Source: CAYYIS01 sp964470965
GTDB lineage: Bacteria; JAAXHH01; JABIQT01
Assembly: GCA_964470965.1 (NCBI GenBank)
Contig: CAYYIS010000016.1
Coordinates: forward strand, 25,812 to 89,811
Reading direction: 5' to 3'
Length of the DNA stretch: 64,000 nt
Shown: positions 17,550 to 26,157 of the stretch, piece after piece
How the letters are laid out: every line of letters begins with the position of its first letter
How positions within the stretch are numbered: the stretch's first letter is position 1
Translations under genes and position numbers: made by a program
Notes under the pieces: model-generated
The model's database searches: none
Told to the model about the DNA's origin: nothing
The model's input: the letters and a program-made list of their open reading frames with translations, nothing else

Positions 17550-18784
17550 ATCAGGCACCTGCTATTCTGCAGGAGGACGATGGCTGGGTCATGCCCGGTA
17601 TGGCCACAGCCCACTCACACGCATTCCAGAGAGCGCTGCGCGGCCGCACCCAACGGCGGGCGACCGAGGCCCGGTCGTTCTGGTCGTGGCGCGGGCTCAT
17701 GTACAGCCTGGCGGAACGGCTCGATCCCGATGATATGTACGCTATCGCCCGATTCGCGTACACCGAACTGTCCATGTCCGGCGTAACCGCCGTCGGTGAG
17801 TTTCACTACGTGCATCATGGTGTGGACGGCCGCCCCTATGCCAACCGTACCGAGTTGGCCGACGCCGTCATCCGGGCTGCCCGCGACGTGGGCATACGTA
17901 TATGCCTAATCCGCACGGCCTACATGAGGGGCGGCCACAACAAAACGCTCGAATTGGCACAAAATCGCTTTTCTGATCCATCTGTCGATAACATTCTACA
18001 CGACGTAGATACTCTGCGGTACCGTTATGCCGGCGACCCGATGGTGGCTGTTGCAATCGCCGCCCACAGCATCCGAGCGGTACCATTGCCTCATATCGTT
18101 GAGTTGACGGAATATGCAGACCGATATGAATTACCATTCCACATGCATGTTTGCGAACAGCGTAGAGAATTGGATGAATGCATGGCCGAGTACGGCACCA
18201 CACCGATCGCGTTGCTTGCCGACAAGGGCATACTCTCTTCCCGCTTCGTAGGCGTCCATGCTACCCATCTATCGAATGAGGAGATCGCAGTCCTGGGCGC
18301 CGTCAAAGCGTTTATTTGCCTCTGCCGAACGACCGAGCGTGATCTCGGCGATGGTCTCCCGGAAATCTCCGATCTGCTTCAGGCAGGCACTCGCCTGTGT
18401 GTGGGCGTGGACAGTCACGCCAGTGAGAACGCCTTCGAGGAGGTGCGCGCCGTCGAACTGGACGAGCGCTCCCGCGTGGAAGCCCGTCATACCGCCGCCG
18501 AAGCTCCGGCGCTGCTGGACGCCGCAACCCGCCTCGGCTATGAAGCCTGCGGTCTTCCAAACGCCTGGCATGAAGACCGGGTTCATCTCAATGGCCATGA
18601 TCCATCAATCGCGGCCATAGACGCCCCCCACGCACCCGACGCCATCCTGTTCGGCGCGACGCCGCGGGCAGTTAATAAAGTTGTTTTGGGAGATAAAAAG
18701 ATTGTTGAAGGTGGGTACCATGTTCAATACGCAGCGGCGCTGGGGGGATATCAGGCGGCACTGAGAAAACTGAAACTGATTTGA
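17546..18784 (+). CDS. hutF: Formimidoylglutamate deiminase (N-terminally short)
   Basis: 412 residues. HutF deiminates N-formimino-L-glutamate to N-formyl-L-glutamate, the route used with HutG deformylase rather than HutE/formiminotransferase. Motifs: ATAHSHAFQRALRG (HxH metal site), FHMHVCEQRRELDEC, GVHATHLSNEE and GVDSHASENAFEEVRAVEL (metal-ligand Asp and family signature). The first metal motif starts only about 22 residues in, whereas usual HutF proteins have about 50 residues before it. The N-terminal beta-sandwich strand is therefore largely missing, and the upstream DNA is already used by hutI. Overlap with hutI by ATGA sets the start. Confidence 0.92.
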   Translation: MNQAPAILQEDDGWVMPGMATAHSHAFQRALRGRTQRRATEARSFWSWRGLMYSLAERLDPDDMYAIARFAYTELSMSGVTAVGEFHYVHHGVDGRPYANRTELADAVIRAARDVGIRICLIRTAYMRGGHNKTLELAQNRFSDPSVDNILHDVDTLRYRYAGDPMVAVAIAAHSIRAVPLPHIVELTEYADRYELPFHMHVCEQRRELDECMAEYGTTPIALLADKGILSSRFVGVHATHLSNEEIAVLGAVKAFICLCRTTERDLGDGLPEISDLLQAGTRLCVGVDSHASENAFEEVRAVELDERSRVEARHTAAEAPALLDAATRLGYEACGLPNAWHEDRVHLNGHDPSIAAIDAPHAPDAILFGATPRAVNKVVLGDKKIVEGGYHVQYAAALGGYQAALRKLKLI

Positions 18785-18984
18785 CCAGTAATTGGGGGGG
18801 CTATAGGTCGAGGCGGTTTCAAGTCGCCGCCCTTTGCCGGACGCGACCGTGCGCTGATCGCATACGGGCTCCCGGCACGGCAGGGACGCGATAATCTTAT
18901 GACGCCGGCTGGTGGCACAAACGACTGGCGAGCCGCGGACTTTGAGGTTTACAAAGAGACGAAAAACGATGAAGGGGTAAACAT

Positions 18985-19539
18985 ATGGATCTTCTAACTC
19001 AACCCTGGCCCTGGTATGTGGCCGGCCCATTGATCGGCTTGATGGTGCCGTTACTTCTGCTGCTGGGTAATAAAAAGTTCGGTGTGTCATCAGCGCTACG
19101 GCAGGTATGTGCGGCGTGTGTGCCGGCTAAGGTGCCGTTTCTGCAGTACGACTGGAAAGCCGATACATGGAACCTGTATTTCGTGTTGGGCATCGCGCTT
19201 GGCGGATTTCTGGCTGCCACATTCATGCCGAACCAGATGGATCTAGCCATATCAGAGAATACGAAGGCAGCGCTTCAGGCCCAGGGCATCACCGACCTCA
19301 GCGGACTGGTGCCAGTTCAGCTTTTTTCATGGGAATCATTGGGGACGTTAAACGGATTGCTGCTGATGGTCCTCGGCGGCTTCCTGGTGGGTTTCGGTTC
19401 CCGTTACGCCGGCGGTTGTACGTCCGGCCATGCCATCATGGGTCTTTCGACTCTGCAACCGGCTTCTCTGGTCGCCATGCTCTCATTTTTTGTGGGCGGT
19501 CTGTTCATTACCCATGTGGTGTATCCGATTATATTTTAG
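18985..19539 (+). CDS. YeeE/YedE-family sulfur transporter, first half
   Basis: 184 residues, an integral membrane protein with about four or five hydrophobic segments. SRYAGGCTSGHAIMGLSTL carries the conserved Cys of the YeeE/YedE (DUF395) fold; in TsuA-type transporters such cysteines relay thiosulfate or related sulfur compounds through the membrane. Full-length YeeE proteins contain two such halves in one chain. Here the second half is the next gene, ten bases downstream. Split pairs of this type (PmpA/PmpB-like) are known. The ATG at 18985 follows a purine-rich GAAGGGG stretch. Confidence 0.85.
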   Translation: MDLLTQPWPWYVAGPLIGLMVPLLLLLGNKKFGVSSALRQVCAACVPAKVPFLQYDWKADTWNLYFVLGIALGGFLAATFMPNQMDLAISENTKAALQAQGITDLSGLVPVQLFSWESLGTLNGLLLMVLGGFLVGFGSRYAGGCTSGHAIMGLSTLQPASLVAMLSFFVGGLFITHVVYPIIF

Positions 19540-19549
19540 GGAGCTTTCA

Positions 19550-19960
19550 ATGAAACAGACAGGATACATAGTTCCAGGTACACTGTTCGGAGTACTCCTG
19601 TACAAAAGCGAGGTAATTTCCTGGTTCCGGATTCAGGAAATGTTCCGATTCGAATCGATTCATATGTACGGTATTATCGGAATCGCCGTGGTAACCGGAG
19701 TGTTTTCTGTGATGCTGATCCAACGCCTGCAGGCCACTGCCTTCAACGGCGAGACCGTAGATATACCCAACAGAACGTTCCACCACGGCAACTGGATTGG
19801 TGGTATCCTCTTCGGCATGGGCTGGGCCCTGACCGGCGCCTGTCCCGGCCCACTGTTCACACACATTGGTGCGGGCACCTCAGTGATGATCGTGGCTCTG
19901 GCGAGTGCACTGGCAGGGACCTGGGCATACAGCTATTTACGGCCGAGGCTGCCGCATTAG
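19550..19960 (+). CDS. YeeE/YedE-family sulfur transporter, second half
   Basis: 136 residues from ATG 19550, with AGGGAG eight bases upstream; longer upstream frames run inside the preceding gene. About four transmembrane segments. GMGWALTGACPGPLFTHIGA is the companion of the GGCTSGH motif in the first half, again with a conserved Cys. The two proteins probably assemble as one pore for thiosulfate, sulfide or another sulfur species. The stop converges on the M28 peptidase stop at 20042, about 80 bases apart. Confidence 0.85.
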   Translation: MKQTGYIVPGTLFGVLLYKSEVISWFRIQEMFRFESIHMYGIIGIAVVTGVFSVMLIQRLQATAFNGETVDIPNRTFHHGNWIGGILFGMGWALTGACPGPLFTHIGAGTSVMIVALASALAGTWAYSYLRPRLPH

Positions 19961-20041
19961 AATGACGCGGACCGGGTAAATTTCAGAGCAGTCTGTACTC
20001 GATAAGTGTGTTTACCGGGCAAAAACCGGCTCGAGGAAATC

Positions 20042-22084
20042 CTATTTCCACGCGATCACGCCAACCTTCACCAGATCATCCAGGTATCGGGCTATTACGT
20101 CCTGCGGCACGGGCCCGAATTCCGCGCTGACGGCATGACGGATGTCGGTCACCGTCAGCCGGCCGTCAATGAAATTCACCAGTTCGAATCGCGCATTACC
20201 GTTGAGTGTGAACTCCGGTGATCGATACCAGGCGGCATCCGCTGCGGGCAGCTTACTGGCGGGCAATCCGAAATTGAGCGGTCCCCGGGTGTTGCGGATC
20301 GGGACACGCGTATCCGGTGTTGCAGGTAAATTCCGGGGCATGTCCCCGTCAGCACCTCTCTCGTGAGCGATGAGTTTGAGGGTGTTTCCGTAAGCGAGAT
20401 GCTGGCGCCGTAACTCTCGTCGAAGCAGTTCCACTGTCTTCCGAATCGACCTATCGTTGTGGTAGTACAAAACCGAAGAAATAGCGCCTGTTTCCCTGGC
20501 CACAGCATGATCCAGGATATTCTGCGCTTCCGCCCAGCCTGTTGACGGGTCCGAAGCGGCAATGAGCAGAGAACGGGCACGCTTCAGTTCGAGTACCAGC
20601 CTTGCCGCGCTGTTGGCTGTAGCAAGGTACACCAGTTCCTGGGCCTCGTCCGATGAGAGGTTAGCCAGATAGAGCAGGGCGCCGGTGGCAATAAGCTCAC
20701 AGCGTTCCAACTCGACCGGATCCACCTTGTCGGGAGTATCTTCCGACGTGTGGTGGGTGTAATCGGGACCGTGGGTAAACATGACGCCGGGGATTTTGAG
20801 ATCGATGAACATGGTATGATCGCTGCCGCCGGAGTAGGGCGTCACCCGGTAGTTCATGGCGGACAGGCTGCCGCGGGGCGTGCGCACGTCCATACCGTCC
20901 ACCATGGCCGCCATATTCTCGACAACGTCGTTGACGACGGAGGGCAGCGAATCCGGCGTGCGGGTGAGGATTAGGCGGGAATGGAGCAACTCCAGGTGTT
21001 CTCCAACCATATCCATGTTCATGTTCGCAAGAAACTTGCCACCTGCCGTGGGACCGATCAATTCAGGATGCCTGTCTATATAAGCCATGGTCCCGTACCA
21101 CTCCGGAATCCAGATGAATCGCAGGGACCGTTTGGGCGCTGCCATTCGGCCCGAGTCGATGAGCTGCTTCAAGGATCGAGCGATGTCAAGGAGAGCGGCC
21201 GAACCGCTGGCATTGTCATTAGCGGATTCCTTGGGATGGTCCAGATGGGCGCTGAACACCAGCTCTTCATCCGGCATTTCAGAACCTCGTATGTGAGCGA
21301 CTACCACGTCCATGTAGTAGGGTTCCAGTCCGATGCCTTTCACCTGTCCGCGTACCACCACCTTCCGGCCGGATTTTAGGATCTCCCGCAGTTTTTCTCC
21401 CTGCCGGTTCGTGAGATTGAATCCAAACGTCACCTCATCCAGTTCTTCGGTCCGCGGCCACATGCCGGTGTAAGCGAGCATATCGGGGTATTCTTTCGCC
21501 CGGTTGTCGTCCAGGTAACAAACCACAGCCTTTGCACCGTATTTCAGCACCGCCAGCCGGTGCACGGCGCCGCCGTTGCCTGTGGCAAGTACAATCTTTT
21601 CCCTAACGTCCTTATCCACATAATCCGCATCGCTGGTCCCGCGACCGACCCACACCAGTTCGGCGGTCGCATCACCCGCATTGGAGTAGGTGATGACGCT
21701 CATACCAATTTCCGGATAGCCGGTGATACGCTCTTCATACGGCGCGAGCATGCGCAGTTCGCCCCATTCTATTGCCCAGCCGGAGGGAGACTGCCAGGTC
21801 TGATATGTAACTCTGCCGTCCGACGGAAACGACTCCACATACGCGTCCTGTTCGGAAAAACCGTAGTTTCTCAGCTCTTCAACCACATAATTCGCCGCAT
21901 CCCGATACCCGCGCGAACCCTGAATCCGATGGTTACGCGTGATCGCGATGACATGGTCCTTGGCTATCTCACCGCTGAGCGCCTCATGCAGTAGATCGCG
22001 TACCGCAGGATCGAGCAGATCCTGGGCAATTGTCGGAGCAGTCAGGAGGAGTGTCAGAATCAAAGAGAACAGATGTTTTTTCAT
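20042..22084 (-). CDS. Secreted M28-type peptidase with C-terminal winged-helix-like tail
   Basis: 680 residues with a Sec signal (MKKHLFSLILTLLLTAPTIA, cleavage near AQD). A cap and PA-like insert (about 25-250) lead into the M28 fold. Probable zinc ligands are H280, D290, E328, D358 and H445 (motifs SAHLDHPKESANDNASG, IPEWYGT, HHTSEDT). As in the 4879-7560 fusion, only one Glu stands where M28 enzymes have EE. Residues 630-680 form a small winged-helix-like end (DGRLTVTDIRHAV, VIARYLDDLVKVGVIAW). It should cleave N-terminal amino acids or dipeptides outside the cytoplasm. GGAAGGA-type Shine-Dalgarno (GGGAAGGA) precedes ATG 22084. Its ATG lies four bases after the stop of the broken sulfatase, and phyH is upstream, so the three form one transcription unit. 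Confidence 0.9.
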   Translation of the reverse strand: MKKHLFSLILTLLLTAPTIAQDLLDPAVRDLLHEALSGEIAKDHVIAITRNHRIQGSRGYRDAANYVVEELRNYGFSEQDAYVESFPSDGRVTYQTWQSPSGWAIEWGELRMLAPYEERITGYPEIGMSVITYSNAGDATAELVWVGRGTSDADYVDKDVREKIVLATGNGGAVHRLAVLKYGAKAVVCYLDDNRAKEYPDMLAYTGMWPRTEELDEVTFGFNLTNRQGEKLREILKSGRKVVVRGQVKGIGLEPYYMDVVVAHIRGSEMPDEELVFSAHLDHPKESANDNASGSAALLDIARSLKQLIDSGRMAAPKRSLRFIWIPEWYGTMAYIDRHPELIGPTAGGKFLANMNMDMVGEHLELLHSRLILTRTPDSLPSVVNDVVENMAAMVDGMDVRTPRGSLSAMNYRVTPYSGGSDHTMFIDLKIPGVMFTHGPDYTHHTSEDTPDKVDPVELERCELIATGALLYLANLSSDEAQELVYLATANSAARLVLELKRARSLLIAASDPSTGWAEAQNILDHAVARETGAISSVLYYHNDRSIRKTVELLRRELRRQHLAYGNTLKLIAHERGADGDMPRNLPATPDTRVPIRNTRGPLNFGLPASKLPAADAAWYRSPEFTLNGNARFELVNFIDGRLTVTDIRHAVSAEFGPVPQDVIARYLDDLVKVGVIAWK

Positions 22085-22088
22085 GGTT

Positions 22089-22426
22089 TTATCCTTCCCA
22101 TAAACGTGTTAACTCCGCCTGCATCTCGCCGAGGACGGGGCGTGCTTCTGATGCGGCCATTATGTTGTTCAGCTCGGAGAGCGGAGCGGAGCAGAAGGCG
22201 TTCAGGAACCGAGCACTCTCGTAGCCGATCCGGTCGATATTCGGCGTGTACACGAACGGATGTCCGGCGATCCCAATGTCGTCCCAGCGGAGATCGTCCA
22301 CCACGACCCCGATGATGTTGGGCCGCTTGTCAACGTTCTGATTGGCGTGGCGGTGCCGGGGTATTGCCAGCCCCAGTCCCCGGCCCCTGCCAGCTTCGGA
22401 AAATCACGACGGTTGACCATGCTCAT
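22089..22426 (-). pseudogene. Collapsed sulfatase gene: frameshift plus large internal deletion
   Basis: A Tat-type start (MSMVNRRDFPKLAGAG at 22426) slips out of frame within a G-rich run near 22380; adding one base continues it as LGLAIPRHRHANQNVDKRPN. The other frame goes on through VVVDDLRWDDIGIAGHPF and TPNIDRIGYESARFLNAFCS, the N-terminal sulfatase domain up to the catalytic Cys region. It then jumps straight to SELNNIMAASEARPVLGEMQ and ends ELTRLWEG, typical of the last 30 residues of sulfatases. So the central part, roughly 1 kb in an intact gene, is gone and only 338 bases remain. It sits between phyH (13 bases) and the M28 gene (4 bases), so the operon layout survives around the scar. 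Confidence 0.88.
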
Positions 22427-22439
22427 GAGAACTTCTTGG

Positions 22440-23237
22440 TTATACCCAGGCTTCGCAGCCTTCAAACGGCATGTGTTGACCTTCCACATACCTGGGAAAT
22501 GGCAGGTAATGCTGGGCGTTGATCCCATCCGCCGGCTCGCCCCGGAACAGGAAAGCACTGGGCCATTTTTCTGCGGTGATGCGTGTGGTGGCGGGCATGT
22601 ATTGTATGGAGCCGCCGCGCCGCCAGAAATCGCTCCGGTTGGGCTCGGATCCGTGAAGGATGAGTGGGTGGTGAATAGAGATATCGCCGGGGTTGAGACA
22701 TACGTCCAGCGCGCTGGTTTCGTCCAGCGCTACAGGATCTACCGAATTGAGTATGTAGTTTTCATCTTTGTTAATCAGATGTCTCTGCAAGCCCATCCTG
22801 TGGGAGCCGGGAATGAAGCGTACGCATCCGTTTTCACGGGTCGTAGCCGAAACCGCAAACCAAATGGTAATAACATCCATCGGAGCGAGCGGCCAGTAAT
22901 TTCCGTCCTGATGCCACAGGACTCCCTTGCCCTGGCGGGGCGGTTTGGCGATGTAATCAGCGGCGAAGAAAGCGATGCTCGGCCCCACCAACGATTCGGC
23001 GACATCAAGCAGGTTTTTATCACTCACGAATCGGACCCAGAATGGATCTTCCGCAATAAGCCAGTGTCCCAGCGACTCCGGTCGCAGAGACGGATGCTTT
23101 TTCATCAGCCAGTCGATGTGCCGGCCCAGCTCCATCACCAATTCCGTGTCCAGTACACCGCGCACCACTACGACTCCGTCCCCTTCGTAAGCAGGCTTGA
23201 TGCCGTGGAGCTGTTGTGGAGTGAATTCGTGCAGCAT
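22440..23237 (-). CDS. Phytanoyl-CoA dioxygenase (PhyH) family Fe(II)/2-oxoglutarate oxygenase
   Basis: 265 residues, usual length. The double-stranded beta-helix ligands are visible: WHQDGNYWPL (His-x-Asp) at about residues 108-110 and HHPLILHGSEPNRS with the distal His, followed by the Arg/Ser that binds 2-oxoglutarate. RFIPGSHRMG is the family's conserved PGSH segment. The enzyme should hydroxylate a small organic substrate using O2 and 2-oxoglutarate. In sugar- and phosphonate-scavenging bacteria these enzymes often act on compounds other than phytanoyl-CoA, so the substrate is open. It is first in the phyH / sulfatase relic / M28 cluster. Confidence 0.92.
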   Translation of the reverse strand: MLHEFTPQQLHGIKPAYEGDGVVVVRGVLDTELVMELGRHIDWLMKKHPSLRPESLGHWLIAEDPFWVRFVSDKNLLDVAESLVGPSIAFFAADYIAKPPRQGKGVLWHQDGNYWPLAPMDVITIWFAVSATTRENGCVRFIPGSHRMGLQRHLINKDENYILNSVDPVALDETSALDVCLNPGDISIHHPLILHGSEPNRSDFWRRGGSIQYMPATTRITAEKWPSAFLFRGEPADGINAQHYLPFPRYVEGQHMPFEGCEAWV

Positions 23238-24084
23238 GGCAGAAGGTCCTGTCCCATATGCGGATTTTAAGGTTTATATTTTCAGAATATATCCTGCTTG
23301 GGCAAAAAAAACAAGGGGGCTAATAACCTCATGCCCGATACCATCTCGTTTTGTTTTGGTATGGCACCCTTCAACCTGACATCGTGCAGGCAAGTCATGC
23401 GCCCCTGCGGATCCGGAAGGCCGTTCCGAGCGACGTCGTCCATCACACCTTAGAACGCATCCGGCTCTCCAGGGGTAGTGTACTGATTCGGGAATATCCG
23501 GAGGCCGCCCATCGACTCGCCGTGAAGAGGCCCCGCAAATTCTTTAGTGGCGCCTACCGCTTGAAGGGAACCCCGCCTCACCACGGCAAATTCATCTTCT
23601 TCGATGTATTCGATGCCATTGTACAATCATACACTGTGTCTCCTGTGTAGAATGGCTCGTCATGGCTGGTAAATCAGCGGAATTTTTCCATAGGGTCGTC
23701 ATGAAGTGACCAGATGTGTTCAACTACAAGTTACGTAGGAAGCACCTTCAATTTCCTTTGACAATTACGAGGCCTGTCTGCAACATAATCCGGTGGCCAC
23801 AACAGCGTCACAATGGGAATTGATGTTAAACGGATGCCTATGTGTTTGAGATTACCATGTACCGAAAGTACCGGTGCCCGGGTTGCAGGTTCAACAAATG
23901 GAGATCCGGTGGGCCGGAAGTCGATCATCATTTTGTAGACGTCCCCTGGGCGGCAATTCGGTTAAGATCATACATAGTCGCCCGAAGTTAGGACTTTGGT
24001 GACTTATATTATGAATCCGGCGGCGACAGATGTCCGTCAAATGCAATGAAATTCAATGCTTCGAATTTATGAAAAGGACCAGGT
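23238..24084. other. Gene-free stretch with a possible decayed coding fragment
   Basis: 847 bases between divergent genes. On the minus strand around 23640-23465 two adjoining frames read like coherent protein (FYTGDTVYDCT, then NGIEYIEEDEFAVVRRGSLQ and GPLHGESMGGLRIFPNQYTT) before hitting a stop near 23457, which suggests a frameshifted relic; I do not recognise the family. The rest holds no convincing gene. TATATT near 24005 could be part of the promoter of the gene at 24085. Confidence 0.35.
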
Positions 24085-25080
24085 ATGTCACTTGCCATCA
24101 CACCGTGGAAGTACGGTAAACAATGGGTCTACTCCATCACCTACGACGAAGCGCTGGCGGATCTACACCGGTACGCGGTGCCTATGCACGAAGCATACGG
24201 TATCCCAGGACATGTGGAGGTGGTTGTAGGGCAGATGGGGCAGATCCGGCAAATCGGAAACTCGAGCTTCAACGGATACCGTCATATGAACGGTGAGGAA
24301 CTAAGAGAGCTCATCCACTTCGGGTGGGGCGTGGGAAACCATTCCTGGACTCACCAGGTGATTACTCCGGAAATGACGGAGCAGGAGGTTGGACGTGCGA
24401 AAGAGGAGTTGGAGGAAACGATTGACATGCCGGTACTGCTGTTCTGTTCACCGGGCGACAACAACAACATGGCCGATCATGTGCTGGCAGCGTGCCGATC
24501 ATATGGTTACCTGGGCGCCATGAGCATCACGGACGCGCTGAATCGGCCCGAAGACGAGCTCTTCTGGATCAATCGGACACCGTTACACGACCAGTACTAC
24601 GCACCGTTCTTCAGTGCCTACGATCCCTACCGCAACATTCGCCGAGCCCAGGCGGTAAACGGCTGGCTGATCGACTACTGCCACTGCCCACTCGAAGCAC
24701 CGCTCCATCCGAACAAGGACTGCTCGGAGGCCCAGCTGCGGGAGCGGTTTGAGACGGTGCTGTCGGAGGGAGGTGACGCCCTCTGGTGTACAACACCCGA
24801 AGAAGCGCTGAGTTATCACCTGATGCGACGCCATGCTCAGATTGAGTCTATCGAGATATCGGACCGCGTCCATCATTACCGGCTCCACCTCCATGGATTG
24901 CCGGACGCCGTTCCTTATCGTACACTTACGCTGGAGGCACCGGTTCCGGTGGCTTTTTGCCGCGACCCGCATGTACAGGTGGACGGTGTTACCTTCCCAG
25001 TGGAGCCGGTGCGCCCCCAGGTACTGAGGTTCACGGCGGAATTCAGAGACGGCACGGATATCATGGTCGGCTTATGGTAA
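24085..25080 (+). CDS. Polysaccharide deacetylase-like (NodB homology) protein
   Basis: 331 residues, no signal peptide. The NodB fold is suggested by SITYDEALADL near the N-terminus (the position of the metal-binding TFDDG motif, here YDEA with one Asp and one Glu), by GNHSWTHQVI (the H-[ST]-x-x-H zinc motif), and by FCSPGDNNN further on. The domain ends around residue 240, and the last 90 residues form a beta-rich extension (TLEAPVPVAFCRDPHVQVDG). Members remove acetyl groups from amino sugars or related amide-linked groups; the DE variation makes the exact reaction uncertain. ATG 24085 has AAAGGA upstream. The stop abuts the stop of the converging ankyrin gene without any spacer. Confidence 0.75.
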   Translation: MSLAITPWKYGKQWVYSITYDEALADLHRYAVPMHEAYGIPGHVEVVVGQMGQIRQIGNSSFNGYRHMNGEELRELIHFGWGVGNHSWTHQVITPEMTEQEVGRAKEELEETIDMPVLLFCSPGDNNNMADHVLAACRSYGYLGAMSITDALNRPEDELFWINRTPLHDQYYAPFFSAYDPYRNIRRAQAVNGWLIDYCHCPLEAPLHPNKDCSEAQLRERFETVLSEGGDALWCTTPEEALSYHLMRRHAQIESIEISDRVHHYRLHLHGLPDAVPYRTLTLEAPVPVAFCRDPHVQVDGVTFPVEPVRPQVLRFTAEFRDGTDIMVGLW

Positions 25081-26157
25081 TCAGGCTTCCGGTGCGTTCA
25101 TGGCCCACAGTTTCTCCGCCTCCTGCGCCGCGCTTCGCCATTCTGGTTCATGCTTGTAACGCATCGCGTAGCCCAGCGGTGTGAATTCCCGCACTTCCCG
25201 GAAATAGTGATCCTGGCCTTTGTGCATGCAGTCCATGATTTTACCATCGGGTGGATCTTCCTGTATATGGGCCTTTATTGTCAGGTCGGGACTCTTTCCC
25301 AGCAGATATTCGAATATCCCGTAACCACCCCAGGTGCTTCTCCCGATAATGTGAAAAATGGGGGACTGCCCACCCACCCCGTTTTTGCCGATAAGAGCCT
25401 TAGCATTGATATCCGCGCCATGTTCAAGCAGGACATCTATGCACGGACGCACATAGTACTCGACGGCGATATGCAACAGGGTGCTGCCCCTGAGCGTAAG
25501 AAAGTCGCCGTAGTCGAAATCATAGTGCCTTTTGGCAAGAGCCGGATCCTCCGCAAGGCGTGCAGCCAGTAGGTCCGGCCTGCCTCGTAGAATGTCCATG
25601 ATGGGTCCATCTTCGTATTCGGCGCCGGCGTCGATAAACAAACTCACGCATTCAGGGAGGCGGAACGACCGGGCATAGGTCTGCATATTCGCCATGAGGA
25701 CGGAGCATCCCCATCCTTCGTGGTAGTAATTCGGGTTCGCGCCTCTGCCGAGCAACCAGCGTATCGTGTCCGGCGCCTGAGCTTCGCAGGCCAGCATAAG
25801 AGCTCCGTCCATATCGAATGCGGCACCGTGTTCATACAACAGGTCCATCGCGGCTATATCACCCCGCCCCATGGCACGGCTCATGGGATTGCCGTAGGGA
25901 GTGTTCACGTTTACGTCCGCCCCGGATTGGATCAGCACTTTCATAACCTCTACCTTACCGAAATTTGCGGCGTAAGCCAGGGGATGGTTGTTGTACTGTC
26001 TGGAAAGCCAGTCACATTCTCGATTCACCACGCCGGGGTCTTTTGCTATGAGTGCTTTGAGTTTTTCAAGGTCGCTTTCCTGGATCGCATTTTCCAGCTT
26101 TCGCATGAAGGAATCGTCCTTCGACGGATCGTTACCCTGGAGATCATCCCGATGCAA
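25081..26157 (-). CDS. Ankyrin-repeat protein
   Basis: 358 residues and no signal peptide. Ankyrin repeats are visible as NNHPLAYAANFGKVEVMKVL, NPMSRAMGRGDIAAMDLLYE, ALMLACEAQAPDTIRWLLGR and STLLHIAVEYYVRPCIDVLL, each followed by a G-A-[DN]-x-N turn (SGADVNVN, RGANPNYY, HGADINAK). At least five or six repeats span residues 20-330, so the protein is mostly a binding scaffold with no catalytic domain. Partners are unknown. The start is TTG at 26157, supported by AAGGAAG six bases upstream; an ATG at 26106 is the alternative. Its stop directly abuts the deacetylase stop on the other strand, so transcripts must overlap. Confidence 0.88.
   Translation of the reverse strand: MHRDDLQGNDPSKDDSFMRKLENAIQESDLEKLKALIAKDPGVVNRECDWLSRQYNNHPLAYAANFGKVEVMKVLIQSGADVNVNTPYGNPMSRAMGRGDIAAMDLLYEHGAAFDMDGALMLACEAQAPDTIRWLLGRGANPNYYHEGWGCSVLMANMQTYARSFRLPECVSLFIDAGAEYEDGPIMDILRGRPDLLAARLAEDPALAKRHYDFDYGDFLTLRGSTLLHIAVEYYVRPCIDVLLEHGADINAKALIGKNGVGGQSPIFHIIGRSTWGGYGIFEYLLGKSPDLTIKAHIQEDPPDGKIMDCMHKGQDHYFREVREFTPLGYAMRYKHEPEWRSAAQEAEKLWAMNAPEA

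Noticed and set aside
23351..23650. A 99-codon plus-strand frame
   Set aside because: No recognisable motif and no start signal; the minus strand looks more protein-like in the same place.
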